From NCBI GenBank assembly GCA_002407855.1, contig DHPF01000008.1, positions 139,955-196,766 on the forward strand: 56,812 nucleotides of DNA. The letters are read 5' to 3'. Source of the stretch: Bacteroidales bacterium UBA5371. Its GTDB lineage: Bacteria > Bacteroidota > Bacteroidia > Bacteroidales > P3. Position numbers and translations under genes: made by a program. The notes beneath the pieces are model-generated. The model saw nothing but the letters and a program-made list of their open reading frames with translations. It was not told the DNA's origin and searched no databases. Below are positions 8,303-16,389 of the stretch, piece after piece; position 1 is the stretch's first letter, and each line of letters opens with the position of its first letter.

Positions 8303-9388
8303 ATGAAACAAGTTCATAACTTTAACGCAGGTCCTTGCGTTTTACCAAAACAAGCAATTGAATCAGCTATTGAGGCTATTCGTAACTTTGACAACACAGG
8401 AATAGGTATTTTAGAAATCTCACATCGTACTCCTGGTTGGGAAAGAGTAATGGCAGAAACTGAAGCTTTGTGGAGAGAATTACTTAATATTCCAGAAAAC
8501 TATGAAGTAATATTCGTTGGTGGTGGTGCTTCAAGCCAATTCTTCCACGTTCCAGCTAACATTATGAATAAGAAAGCTGCTTATCTTCAAACAGGCGTTT
8601 GGGCAAAGAAAGCTATCAAAGAAGCTAAGTTTTATGGAGAAGTTGAGGTTGTTGCATCTTCAGAAGATAAAAACTACACTTATATCCCTAAAAACTACAC
8701 TATCCCAACTGATGCTGATTATTTCCATATCACAACTAACAACACTATCTATGGTACAGAAATAAAGCATGATATTGACTGCCCAATTAATCTTGTGGCT
8801 GATATGTCTTCTGATATTATGTCTCGTCCAGTTGATATTTCAAAATATGCTCTTATTTATGGTGGAGCTCAAAAGAATGTTGGTCCTGCTGGGGTTACCT
8901 TCGTTATTGTTAGAAAAGATATTCTTGGTAAGGTAGAAAGAAAACTTCAAACAATGGTTGATTATACAACTCATTTTGGAAAAGAACCAAGAGATAAATC
9001 AATGTTCAACACTCCTCCAGTATTCTCAATCTTCGTTATGCACGAAACTCTTAAATGGGTTAAGGAATTAGGTGGATTGGAAGCAATGAACAAAATCAAT
9101 GTTGAAAAGGCTAACCTTCTTTATAATGAAATTGACAGAAATAAAATGTTTAAGGGGACTGCTGAAAAAGAAGACCGTTCAATTATGAATGTTTGTTTTG
9201 TTATGAACGAAGAGTACAAAGATAAGGAAGCAGACTTTATGGCTTTTGCTAAGGAAAGAGGAATGGTTGGAATTAAGGGACATCGCTCAGTTGGAGGTTT
9301 CCGTGCATCAATCTATAATGCTTGTCCAGTAGAATCAGTTAAAGCATTGGTTGCTTGTATGCAAGAATTTGAAAAACTTAACGCATAA
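8303..9388 (+). CDS. serC: Phosphoserine aminotransferase
   Basis: Converts 3-phosphohydroxypyruvate and glutamate to phosphoserine and 2-oxoglutarate in serine synthesis; in some bacteria it also serves pyridoxine synthesis. The 361 residues match the family. The N-terminus HNFNAGPCVLP is diagnostic, GGGASSQF holds the cofactor-phosphate loop, and the PLP-binding lysine is Lys191 in YGGAQKNVGPAG. The C-terminal substrate motif GHRSVGGFRASIYNA is present. Twelve bases separate it from serA, so the two consecutive serine-pathway enzymes form an operon. A phosphoserine phosphatase is not in the window. Confidence 0.97.
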   Translation: MKQVHNFNAGPCVLPKQAIESAIEAIRNFDNTGIGILEISHRTPGWERVMAETEALWRELLNIPENYEVIFVGGGASSQFFHVPANIMNKKAAYLQTGVWAKKAIKEAKFYGEVEVVASSEDKNYTYIPKNYTIPTDADYFHITTNNTIYGTEIKHDIDCPINLVADMSSDIMSRPVDISKYALIYGGAQKNVGPAGVTFVIVRKDILGKVERKLQTMVDYTTHFGKEPRDKSMFNTPPVFSIFVMHETLKWVKELGGLEAMNKINVEKANLLYNEIDRNKMFKGTAEKEDRSIMNVCFVMNEEYKDKEADFMAFAKERGMVGIKGHRSVGGFRASIYNACPVESVKALVACMQEFEKLNA

Positions 9389-9400
9389 AAATAAACGAAT

Positions 9401-10318
9401 ATGACAAAAGTATTGGTAGCAACCGATAAGCCTTTTGCTAAGGCAGCGGTTGATGGAATAAGAAATATTGTTGAAGGTGCAGGGTTTGAACTTGCCCTTT
9501 TAGAAAAATATACAGATGTAAATGATTTCTATAAAGCAGTTGAGGATGCAGATGCTTTAATAGTTCGTTCTGATAAGGTAACAAAAGAAGTTGTTGATGC
9601 AGCAAAGAAATTAAAGATTGTTGTTCGTGCAGGTGCAGGATATGATAATCTTGACCTTGAAGCTTGCACTTCAAAGAATATTGTTGCTATGAACACTCCA
9701 GGTCAAAACTCCAATGCAGTTGCGGAATTGGCAATTGGAATGATGATTTATATGGCAAGAACAAGCTTTACTCCAGCAACAGGTACAGAGTTAAAAGGGA
9801 AAAAACTTGGTATTCACGCCTATGGTAATGTTGGACGCTTAGTAGCTAATATTGCTAAGGGAATGGGAATGGAGATTTATGCCTTTGATCCTTTCGTTAA
9901 GAAAGAACAAATGGAAAAAGAAGGAGTTAAGGTTTGTGAAACTATTGAAGAACTTTACTCAACATGTAATTATGTATCACTTCATATTCCTGCAACAGAA
10001 CAAACAAAGAACTCAATTAATTACGCTCTTCTAAGCAAGATGCCAAAGGGTGGATGTTTGATTAATACAGCAAGAAAAGAAGTTATAGACGAAGCAGATA
10101 TGCTTAAACTTCTTACAGATAGAGAAGATTTTAAATATGCTACTGATATTGCAGCTTCTAATCAAGAAGAACTCAATAAGTTTGTACCAAGAGTTTTTGC
10201 AACGCCAAAGAAAATGGGAGCTCAAACTTCTGAGGCTAACATTAATGCAGGTCTTGCAGCAGCAAATCAAATCGTAGATTTTATTAAAAATGGAGTAACT
10301 AAATTTAAGGTTAACTAA
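9401..10318 (+). CDS. serA: D-3-phosphoglycerate dehydrogenase, short form without ACT domain
   Basis: Oxidises 3-phosphoglycerate to 3-phosphohydroxypyruvate, the first step of serine synthesis. The 305 residues comprise only the catalytic and NAD-binding domains; there is no ACT regulatory domain, so feedback by serine through ACT is not expected. The NAD motif reads GIHAYGNVGRLVANIA, and RAGAGYDNLDL and INTARKEVIDEADML are typical. The catalytic His of the usual TPHxGA motif is replaced: here it reads ATPKKMGAQTSEA. This Lys form is known from Bacteroides-type and Entamoeba enzymes (called type IIIK), so it is probably active. Operon partner of serC; a strong terminator follows. Confidence 0.95.
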   Translation: MTKVLVATDKPFAKAAVDGIRNIVEGAGFELALLEKYTDVNDFYKAVEDADALIVRSDKVTKEVVDAAKKLKIVVRAGAGYDNLDLEACTSKNIVAMNTPGQNSNAVAELAIGMMIYMARTSFTPATGTELKGKKLGIHAYGNVGRLVANIAKGMGMEIYAFDPFVKKEQMEKEGVKVCETIEELYSTCNYVSLHIPATEQTKNSINYALLSKMPKGGCLINTARKEVIDEADMLKLLTDREDFKYATDIAASNQEELNKFVPRVFATPKKMGAQTSEANINAGLAAANQIVDFIKNGVTKFKVN

Positions 10319-10338
10319 TTTTTTATTTAATCAAGTTC

Positions 10339-10378
10339 AAAAGGCAATCCATATAATATTTGGGTTGCCTTTTTTTAT
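10339..10378 (+). terminator. Rho-independent terminator of serC-serA
   Basis: AAAGGCAATCC pairs with GGGTTGCCTTT across an 11-base loop and is followed by a run of T. It lies about 20 bases after the serA stop. Confidence 0.85.
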
Positions 10379-10541
10379 TTATAAATAAAATACCTCTATT
10401 TCTATTCTCTACAATCTTAATATCCTTCATCTTTCTTTGCAATTGAAAGAAAGAAATTTAGATAAAAATTTACTACCTATTCATATACTTTTAATTAAAT
10501 TTTACGTTAAAGAAAATATAAACATTAAAAACAGAATTAAA

Positions 10542-10877
10542 ATGAAGAAAATTATTTTAACAATCGTAGCAATATTTATTGCAAGTAGTTTTGTAAGTGC
10601 ACATCCTGCAAAAAAAGTCAATCTGACTTATAAAAATGGAGTTTTGAAAATTGAAGCCGTTCACGGAGTTAAAGACCCAGCAAAGCACTACATTAAAACA
10701 CTTCAAATAAAGGTTGATGACAAGGTAGTAAAAGAAATCAATCTCGACAAGCAATCTTCTTCTTTGAGCGAGGTAACTGAGGTTTCTCTTCCTGGATTAA
10801 AGAAAGGTGCTAAGATTAAGGTAAAATCAACTTGCAGTCAATTCGGTTCAAAACAAGGTAAGCTAACCGTGGAATAA
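10542..10877 (+). CDS. Secreted superoxide-reductase-like (desulfoferrodoxin-fold) protein with incomplete iron site
   Basis: A protein of 111 residues. The start at 10542 is chosen over an in-frame ATG 105 bases upstream because it gives a clean signal peptide (MKKIILTIVAIFIASSFVSA, cleavage before HP). The mature part resembles the iron-binding domain of superoxide reductase: an AVHG segment (His41), KHYIKTLQI (His49, matching the EHYI motif) and a C-terminal STCSQFGSKQG. In true enzymes the last motif is CxxHG; here Cys98 is kept but the His is Phe101. Fold assignment is by motif only. It may be a binding or structural relative, not an active reductase. Monocistronic, with a terminator after it. 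Confidence 0.65.
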   Translation: MKKIILTIVAIFIASSFVSAHPAKKVNLTYKNGVLKIEAVHGVKDPAKHYIKTLQIKVDDKVVKEINLDKQSSSLSEVTEVSLPGLKKGAKIKVKSTCSQFGSKQGKLTVE

Positions 10878-10897
10878 CCTATAAAAATTCCATAAAC

Positions 10898-10942
10898 AAA
10901 TAACTTCATTAGCTTTTATTAGCTTTTGAAGTTATTTTTTAT
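10898..10942 (+). terminator. Terminator after the superoxide-reductase-like gene
   Basis: AAATAACTTCA pairs with TGAAGTTATTT (11 bp, loop about 19 bases), followed by T residues. Confidence 0.75.
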
Positions 10943-10950
10943 CTCTATGC

Positions 10951-11043
10951 TGTAATTTATTAGAATCAAAAGATAATAAAATAGAATCAAGAGTTAATAA
11001 ATTAGAATCAAGTTTCAGTAAATTAGAATCAAGTTTTATTTTA
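10951..11043 (+). repeat. 21-bp tandem array, family A, locus 1
   Basis: Four units. TAGAATC starts at 10961, 10982, 11003 and 11024, an exact 21-bp period. Read from the right frame the units give KDNKIES, RVNKLES, SFSKLES without a stop. Confidence 0.92.
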
Positions 11044-11219
11044 ACCTTATAAAACTAAGAGTTTCTTCTTATAAAGTTAATTATTCATACTGTTGTGGTA
11101 AGGGTGTATAGGTCTTATGAAAATAAGGTCTGACTTAGGATAATTTAATTGCTATCCTTATTATAAATCCTTGATATAAATTCACAAAACCAGCTAACGC
11201 TTTATATAATACTTTTTCT
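11044..11219. other. Gene-free remainder of the 342-base intergenic region
   Basis: Between the family A array and the end of the THUMP-like gene I see only A+T-rich sequence. A weak inverted repeat AGGATA/TATCCT lies at about 11137-11158. No ORF with coding features or RNA motif was recognised. Confidence 0.6.
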
Positions 11220-12404
11220 TTATGTCTTTTCACAGGAAATAATAATCCTATTGCTTTTATTGTCGGTTGTAAAGAATAGATACTCATCAGAACCTTCATT
11301 AATCTTAGTTCTTTCTCTTATTTGTGCAACTGTTTGAGGGAAATTCCGAGTTGTGATATTGGCTTTTGGAAAACACTTCGACAAATTCTTAATAGTCTTA
11401 TTATTATATTGCATTACACCTTTTATAATAAAACTTCTGCCAGGGAAATCTTCAATTTCATTTTCAGAAATAAAAAGATGGGAGTGAGGAGCTAACTTAT
11501 CTATCTGATAAGCTTGCGATATATGGTGATAACCACCTGCTTTCATTATTGAGGCATTAGGTTCATAGAGGAATATTCCTCGTTTTATGAGATTAATTTC
11601 TGCAAAACGACTAATGGATTTTTCTTGAGTAAAAGTGAATTTGCTTATATGATTAGGAATTATATCAATGCAATGAAATATAACTTCATTAGTATAATTC
11701 CTTTCCAAAACTACAAGCAATTCCTTACATTCATTCTTAACGGAAATAATATGTACTTCTTTCGTATTAATAAGCTCTTGCATTGCAAGCTTAATATCTA
11801 ACATTGGAGAAAGTTTAATGTAGATTTTCTTAGCTTTTTCAAATAGTTTTGGTAATATAGCAACAATGTTTGGTTCGGAATCTTTAAGCAAAACAACCTT
11901 ATTATTATTTGCATCCCTACGTGAAGGGTCTATATATATTATATCGGTTTCTGCCAATTCTTCAAAAGAGTTTAAACTATTGCCTTGTGAGATTTCAATA
12001 TTGTTTATTCCCAAGAGTTTGAAATTATGTTCTGCAATTAGGGCAAGCTCTATATCTGTTTCGTGATAATAAACTTTCTTAATTTCTTTTGCAAAAAATA
12101 TATCGTCAATCCCAAAGCCCGAAGTTAAATCTCTTAGGGTTGAATCTTTATGCAATAAGGAGGCTTTATAATGAGCCGTTTCTCCTGATGAGCTTTGTTC
12201 GAGGTTTATCTTATTTGGGAAAAGTAAATTATGATTTTTGATTAAGGAAGCAAACTTTTCTTTGGCTTTATTATATCCTTCAATTTGCCTTACGCAAAAC
12301 TTAATATCTATATCTTCATTATGATTTTGAAGCAAGAGCTTATTAATATCCGAATTCAAATTCTTTAAAATAAATTCTTGTTCTTTCTCTGATGCTATTT
12401 TCAT
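11220..12404 (-). CDS. SAM-dependent methyltransferase with THUMP-like domain
   Basis: A protein of 394 residues when started at 12404 (MKIASEKEQEF). An upstream in-frame ATG at 12503 is rejected because it would overlap the divergent patatin gene and cover both promoters. The class I methyltransferase core is seen in TSGFGIDDIFFAKEIKKVYYHETD (SAM site) and IIYIDPSRRD, a DPxR-type active-site motif typical of this Bacteroidetes family. The C-terminal segment (SKCFPKANITTRNFPQTVAQIR and after) corresponds to the THUMP-like domain, associated elsewhere with RNA modification. The RNA substrate is unknown. A TATTTTTG element lies only 4 bases before the start, so the message could be leaderless. 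Confidence 0.82.
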   Translation of the reverse strand: MKIASEKEQEFILKNLNSDINKLLLQNHNEDIDIKFCVRQIEGYNKAKEKFASLIKNHNLLFPNKINLEQSSSGETAHYKASLLHKDSTLRDLTSGFGIDDIFFAKEIKKVYYHETDIELALIAEHNFKLLGINNIEISQGNSLNSFEELAETDIIYIDPSRRDANNNKVVLLKDSEPNIVAILPKLFEKAKKIYIKLSPMLDIKLAMQELINTKEVHIISVKNECKELLVVLERNYTNEVIFHCIDIIPNHISKFTFTQEKSISRFAEINLIKRGIFLYEPNASIMKAGGYHHISQAYQIDKLAPHSHLFISENEIEDFPGRSFIIKGVMQYNNKTIKNLSKCFPKANITTRNFPQTVAQIRERTKINEGSDEYLFFTTDNKSNRIIISCEKT

Positions 12405-12408
12405 TCTG

Positions 12409-12416
12409 CAAAAATA
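12409..12416 (-). promoter_or_regulatory. -7 element for the THUMP-like methyltransferase
   Basis: TATTTTTG on the minus strand, 4 bases upstream of the chosen start codon. It supports the short start and suggests a leaderless transcript. Confidence 0.5.
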
Positions 12417-12462
12417 AACCTTTATTTTACTTTCTTGTATTGTTTGTTTGAAAATAAACTTG

Positions 12463-12470
12463 TAAATTTG
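12463..12470 (+). promoter_or_regulatory. -7 element for the patatin gene
   Basis: TAAATTTG, 22 bases before the start codon; two TTTG copies lie at 12443-12450, slightly closer than the usual -33 spacing. Confidence 0.55.
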
Positions 12471-12492
12471 CACAACTAAATCCAAAGTTAGA

Positions 12493-13377
12493 ATGAAATT
12501 CATAAAGAAAACAATTTATTACTCACTTATAATACTTTCCTTAATGACAATAGAAAATGACCTTTTAGCTCAAAAGAGTAAAGCTAAACCCAATAAAAAT
12601 CCTAAAAAGGTAGGTTTGGCACTAAGCGGAGGAGGAGCTTTGGGCTACGCTCATATGGGTTTTTTGCAGGCTATGAGAGAGGCTAAGTTTGATGTTGATG
12701 TCATATCAGGAACTTCAATGGGCTCTATAATAGGAGTAATGTATGCCGCAGGATATTCACCAATTGAGATATTGGAGTTTGTGGATAAGGAGAATATGAA
12801 TAAGGTTTCAAATGTCATAAAACTGAATTCAAGTTTTTCAAGAGGGTTTTTTAATCATCAAAAGCTAAGTAGTGTTTTAGATAAAGCAATACCTCATAAT
12901 GATTTTTCCAAATTGAACAAGAAGTTCTATTGTTGTGTAGTTAATTTCAATGAAGCAACCTATAAATTTGTGGGAAAAGGAACTCTTTTGAAAGAATATA
13001 TTGCTGCATCTGCATCCATACCTATTGTTTATGAGCCAATAGAAATTGAAGGAGTACAATACATTGATGGAGGTCTTATGCAAAACCTTCCTGTTGAACC
13101 TTTGGTTAAGGAAAAATGTGATTTAATAATTGGGGTTGATGTTGTAGCGGTTGCTAATAAAGAAAATGTGAAAGGAATTATGAATATAATTTCTCGTTCA
13201 ATTGCTATTTCAATTCGCGGTAATTCTTCCTACTCAACGAAGCAATGTGATTATGTTATAACTCCTAATTTAGAGAAATACACTCTTTTAGACTTTGATA
13301 AAGCACAAGAACTCTTTGATATTGGCTATGATGCAGGGAAGGAATTCTTCAATAAAGCCAAATTAAAGAAGCGTTAA
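12493..13377 (+). CDS. Patatin-like phospholipase with signal sequence
   Basis: A lipid acyl hydrolase of 294 residues. An N-terminal signal sequence (hydrophobic residues 9-20, ending near LLAQ) suggests export. The oxyanion glycine run is SGGGALGYAH, the nucleophile is Ser75 in GTSMG, and the catalytic Asp192 lies in IDGGLMQNLP, so the Ser-Asp dyad is complete. The family is called RssA/PlpD-like in bacteria; lipid substrate and exact location are unknown. It is shorter than PlpD-type proteins and lacks their surface-antigen barrel. Divergent from the THUMP-like gene, with its own promoter element. Confidence 0.9.
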   Translation: MKFIKKTIYYSLIILSLMTIENDLLAQKSKAKPNKNPKKVGLALSGGGALGYAHMGFLQAMREAKFDVDVISGTSMGSIIGVMYAAGYSPIEILEFVDKENMNKVSNVIKLNSSFSRGFFNHQKLSSVLDKAIPHNDFSKLNKKFYCCVVNFNEATYKFVGKGTLLKEYIAASASIPIVYEPIEIEGVQYIDGGLMQNLPVEPLVKEKCDLIIGVDVVAVANKENVKGIMNIISRSIAISIRGNSSYSTKQCDYVITPNLEKYTLLDFDKAQELFDIGYDAGKEFFNKAKLKKR

Positions 13378-13397
13378 ACTCTTTATAGAGCTTAGAT

Positions 13398-13625
13398 TTA
13401 CTTATAATATCTTTTATTTTTACTTGTATATTTTGGAGGTTTGGCATTATTTACTTTCCATTTACTACGAACAACACTTGATTTTCGTGTAGATGTTTTA
13501 CTAATACCTTCTGGTCTTTCTCCCATTGTGTTGGGTAGTCTTTTTGATGAACAGCCTGTGTTTATACCTAAAAATAAAACAATTAATAGGCTCAATAGGG
13601 ATATTCTTTTACTAATCTTTTTCAT
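13398..13625 (-). CDS. Small basic lipoprotein
   Basis: A protein of 75 residues with a signal peptide and a lipobox-like INTGC (Cys25). The mature part is about 50 residues, very rich in Lys, Arg, Ser and Thr, ending YTSKNKRYYK. Such short basic lipoproteins are common in Bacteroidetes and have no known function. It lies 30 bp before the LysE-type exporter gene end on the same strand and may share its transcript. Moderately sure that it is a gene because the lipobox and tail are coherent. Confidence 0.6.
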   Translation of the reverse strand: MKKISKRISLLSLLIVLFLGINTGCSSKRLPNTMGERPEGISKTSTRKSSVVRSKWKVNNAKPPKYTSKNKRYYK

Positions 13626-13655
13626 AATTATTTTTTTTCTTTTATTTCTTTTAAA

Positions 13656-14318
13656 TTATTGATTACCATTTAAATTAGGCAAGAAGGAAGACATATCTAT
13701 AAATAGGTTTAATATTAGATAAACTCCAAACACTACCAATACTGCTCCAATTATTCTATTTATATAGGTAATTACTTTGTCAGTCATAAATCGTTTTATT
13801 TCATTTGCTATGGCACATTTGACCAAGTCCATACAGAAAACAGTTACTAAAATAGATAATAAAAAGGTTATTTGAAGACTTGTTTTGGGAAAACTTCCTG
13901 CAACACTTATTGGAAGCAACCAAAATATCCATATACTTGGATTTGCTATATTAAATAGGAAGCCTTTTGCTACATATTTAAATTGGAATTTTGTTTTAAT
14001 TTCTATCTCTTTTGGTTGCTTTGGATGGGTTATATGTTTTTTTAATCCTGTATATATACCAAATATTAAAAGGAAGCAACCTCCTGTAATGGATAATATT
14101 TTTTGAGCTTGCGAAGTTTCAAAAATGGATGATAGTCCATACCATGCAACAAAAACCATTGTTATATCACTAAGGGATATTCCTATTGCAAGTTGAGCTC
14201 CTTTTTTAAAACCTTTGCTAATACTTGTCTGAATAAGAGAGAAAAAGGCTGGTCCTGCCATAAGTGAAAGGGTTAGACCAAATAATATTCCTTGTGTTAT
14301 TGTTTGAAAGTAAAGCAT
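13656..14318 (-). CDS. LysE/RhtB-family amino-acid exporter
   Basis: An inner-membrane protein of 220 residues with about six transmembrane helices. The N-terminal signature ITQGILFGLTLSLMAGPAFFSLIQTSISKGFKKG and then AIGISLSDITMVFVAWYG is typical of LysE-type translocators, which export amino acids or similar small molecules. The substrate cannot be read from sequence. It is transcribed leftward from a promoter element 31 bases upstream, divergent from ribBA. Confidence 0.85.
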   Translation of the reverse strand: MLYFQTITQGILFGLTLSLMAGPAFFSLIQTSISKGFKKGAQLAIGISLSDITMVFVAWYGLSSIFETSQAQKILSITGGCFLLIFGIYTGLKKHITHPKQPKEIEIKTKFQFKYVAKGFLFNIANPSIWIFWLLPISVAGSFPKTSLQITFLLSILVTVFCMDLVKCAIANEIKRFMTDKVITYINRIIGAVLVVFGVYLILNLFIDMSSFLPNLNGNQ

Positions 14319-14349
14319 ATTGTCTATTAAGTATAGAATCTTTTGGTTG

Positions 14350-14357
14350 CAAATTTA
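14350..14357 (-). promoter_or_regulatory. -7 element for the LysE-type gene
   Basis: TAAATTTG on the minus strand, 31 bases before the start codon. Confidence 0.55.
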
Positions 14358-14400
14358 CATAAATATAGTCAATAAAGAGTAAAAATAGTTCTAATTATTG

Positions 14401-14408
14401 TATCTTTG
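14401..14408 (+). promoter_or_regulatory. -7 element for ribBA
   Basis: TATCTTTG, 18 bases upstream of the ribBA start chosen at 14427. An in-frame ATG at 14406 overlaps this element and is therefore rejected. Confidence 0.65.
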
Positions 14409-14426
14409 CACTCAAATTTTAAAAAG

Positions 14427-15638
14427 ATGGAAGCAAAATTAAATACAATTGAAGAAGCTATTGAAGATTTTAAGCAAGGCAAATTGCTAATATGTGTTGA
14501 TGATAAAGATAGAGAGAACGAAGGAGATTTTATATTTCCAGCAGAGAAAATCACTCCTGATATTGTCAATTTTATGATAACAAATGGTAGGGGGCTTATG
14601 TGTGCACCATTAACAGAGGAGAGATGTAAGGAGTTAAACCTTGATATGATGGTTTCTCAAAATACTTCTTCTCATGAAACTCCCTTTACAATTTCGGTAG
14701 ATAAGTTGGGCGATGGATGTACCACAGGCATTTCAACAAGCGATAGGGCAAAAACAATTAAAGCATTAGCCGATAAGAATACAAGACCGGAGGAGTTGGG
14801 TCGTCCAGGGCATATATTTCCTCTTAGGGCTAAGTCAGCAGGGGTTTTGCAAAGAAGTGGACATACAGAGGCTTGTGTTGATTTGGCACGTTTAGCAGGA
14901 TTAGAGCCTGTTGCAGTGTTAGTAGAAATACTTAATGAAGATGGAACAATGGCACGTTTGCCAGAGCTAATGGAGATTTCAAAGAAATACGGAATAAAAA
15001 TAATTTCTATTGAAGATTTGATTGCATATAGAGTAGCCAACGAAACCCTTATTCGCAGAGAGCAAGAGGTAATGCTCCCAACTGAATGGGGTGATTTCCA
15101 GTTAATAGCCTATACGCAATTAAATAATGATGCAACACATTTGGTTTTAAAGAAAGGTACTTGGGAAAAGGATGAACCTATACTTGTTAGGGTTCACTCT
15201 TCATGTGCTACGGGAGATATTTTTGGTTCTTGCAGATGCGATTGTGGAGGACAATTACACCAAGCAATGAAGATGATTGACCAAAAAGGTAAGGGAATGA
15301 TTGTTTATATGAGTCAAGAGGGTAGAGGTATAGGTCTGGTTAATAAGATAAGAGCATATCATCTTCAAGAGCAAGGAATGGATACTGTTGATGCTAATCT
15401 TGCACTTGGCTTTAAGGCCGACGAGAGAGATTATGGGGTAGGTGCTCAAATAATTCGTGACCAAAATGCAACTAAGGTACGTCTTTTGACAAATAACCCA
15501 ATAAAAAGAAAAGGACTTGAAGGTTATGGAATAGAAATCATTGAAACAGTACCTTTGGTTGTTGGAGTAAATAAACATAACCAAAACTACCTGAATACAA
15601 AGGTAAAACGTATGGGACATACTTTAAATATGGAATAA
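14427..15638 (+). CDS. ribBA: Bifunctional 3,4-dihydroxy-2-butanone 4-phosphate synthase / GTP cyclohydrolase II
   Basis: Makes both precursors of riboflavin: the four-carbon unit from ribulose 5-phosphate and the pyrimidine from GTP. The protein of 403 residues begins with the RibB domain (DDKDRENEGDF, about residues 25-35; later GHTEACVDLARLAG). The RibA domain has the zinc-binding cysteines in SCATGDIFGSCRCDCGG (Cys260, Cys271, Cys273) and the SQEGRGIGL loop. Both active sites look complete. No FMN riboswitch is present in the short leader. Other riboflavin genes are not in the window. Confidence 0.96.
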   Translation: MEAKLNTIEEAIEDFKQGKLLICVDDKDRENEGDFIFPAEKITPDIVNFMITNGRGLMCAPLTEERCKELNLDMMVSQNTSSHETPFTISVDKLGDGCTTGISTSDRAKTIKALADKNTRPEELGRPGHIFPLRAKSAGVLQRSGHTEACVDLARLAGLEPVAVLVEILNEDGTMARLPELMEISKKYGIKIISIEDLIAYRVANETLIRREQEVMLPTEWGDFQLIAYTQLNNDATHLVLKKGTWEKDEPILVRVHSSCATGDIFGSCRCDCGGQLHQAMKMIDQKGKGMIVYMSQEGRGIGLVNKIRAYHLQEQGMDTVDANLALGFKADERDYGVGAQIIRDQNATKVRLLTNNPIKRKGLEGYGIEIIETVPLVVGVNKHNQNYLNTKVKRMGHTLNME

Positions 15639-15709
15639 TACGTTATCTAAGTAAGTCAGAAAATAAAAATAAAATATACAAAAAATAAACATTTATAAAA
15701 AATAAGTCT

Positions 15710-15717
15710 TATATTTG
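15710..15717 (+). promoter_or_regulatory. -7 element for the coiled-coil/zapA unit
   Basis: TATATTTG, 24 bases before the start codon at 15742. Confidence 0.6.
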
Positions 15718-15741
15718 CAGTGTTCGTACAGCTGAAAAACT

Positions 15742-16041
15742 ATGGAAGATTTAAAAACTCTTATCTCAGGAATAGATTATAAAATAAGAAAACTATTAGA
15801 TGATAAGCGTAAATTAGAACAAGATATTCAGCAATTAGAAGCGGATAAAAAAGAATTAAATAAGATTGTATTGGAGCAATCACAAGAAGTAAATAATTTA
15901 AAAGAACAAGTAAAAATATTAAAATTAGGAGAAACAATAAAAAATAGTTTAGATACAACAGACGTTAAGCTGAAAATAAATAACTTGGTGCGAAAGATAG
16001 ATAAGTGTGTGGGGATGATAACAAAGACTGAACAAGAATAA
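15742..16041 (+). CDS. Coiled-coil protein encoded upstream of zapA
   Basis: A soluble protein of 99 residues. Residues 1-65 form a strongly predicted coiled coil with regular Leu/Ile heptads (IRKLLDDKRKLEQDIQQLEADKKELN). I recognise no named family, although a short coiled-coil gene ahead of zapA is usual in Bacteroidetes. By position it may act in division with ZapA, perhaps in a ZapB-like way, but that is inference from context only. The gap to zapA is 30 bp and the promoter element lies upstream of this gene, so they are likely cotranscribed. Confidence 0.7.
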   Translation: MEDLKTLISGIDYKIRKLLDDKRKLEQDIQQLEADKKELNKIVLEQSQEVNNLKEQVKILKLGETIKNSLDTTDVKLKINNLVRKIDKCVGMITKTEQE

Positions 16042-16071
16042 AACAAAACTCTAAATAGATCTAAAATAAGA

Positions 16072-16347
16072 ATGACAGAGGATATATTAATAAGTACAGA
16101 GATTGCAGATAGGATATATAAAGTTAGAGTGAAGAGAGAGGAAGAAGAAATATTTAGAAAGGCAGTCCAAGAGGTAAAAGCCAATATAAAAGATTACGCC
16201 AAGATGTATGCTTACAAAGACAAACAAGACCTTTTAGCAATGGTACTACTACAATATGTAACCTCTTATATTAAGATTAAAGATGACAATCTTTTTAGCG
16301 ATAAGGCTTTGGTAACAAAATTAGAAGAAATAGACAGCATACTTTAA
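16072..16347 (+). CDS. zapA: Cell division protein ZapA
   Basis: Binds FtsZ in the cytoplasm and promotes bundling of filaments at the division ring. The 91 residues match the family: an N-terminal beta segment (ILISTEIADRIYKVRV), then a helix with EEEIFRKAVQEVKANIKDYAKMYAYKDKQ and a C-terminal coiled coil (LLAMVLLQYVTSYIK). The gene order zapA, 6S RNA is shared with Gammaproteobacteria as well as Bacteroidetes, which supports both calls. Confidence 0.88.
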   Translation: MTEDILISTEIADRIYKVRVKREEEEIFRKAVQEVKANIKDYAKMYAYKDKQDLLAMVLLQYVTSYIKIKDDNLFSDKALVTKLEEIDSIL

Positions 16348-16389
16348 GAGCATAAAAGAAATAGAAAATAAGGAAATATTAAAGATATT

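Noticed and set aside
10437..10541. N-terminal extension of the superoxide-reductase-like protein
   Set aside because: The added 35 residues are Lys/Asn/Ile-rich and would precede a normal signal peptide.
12405..12503. N-terminal extension of the THUMP-like methyltransferase
   Set aside because: It would overlap the divergent patatin gene and both promoter elements.
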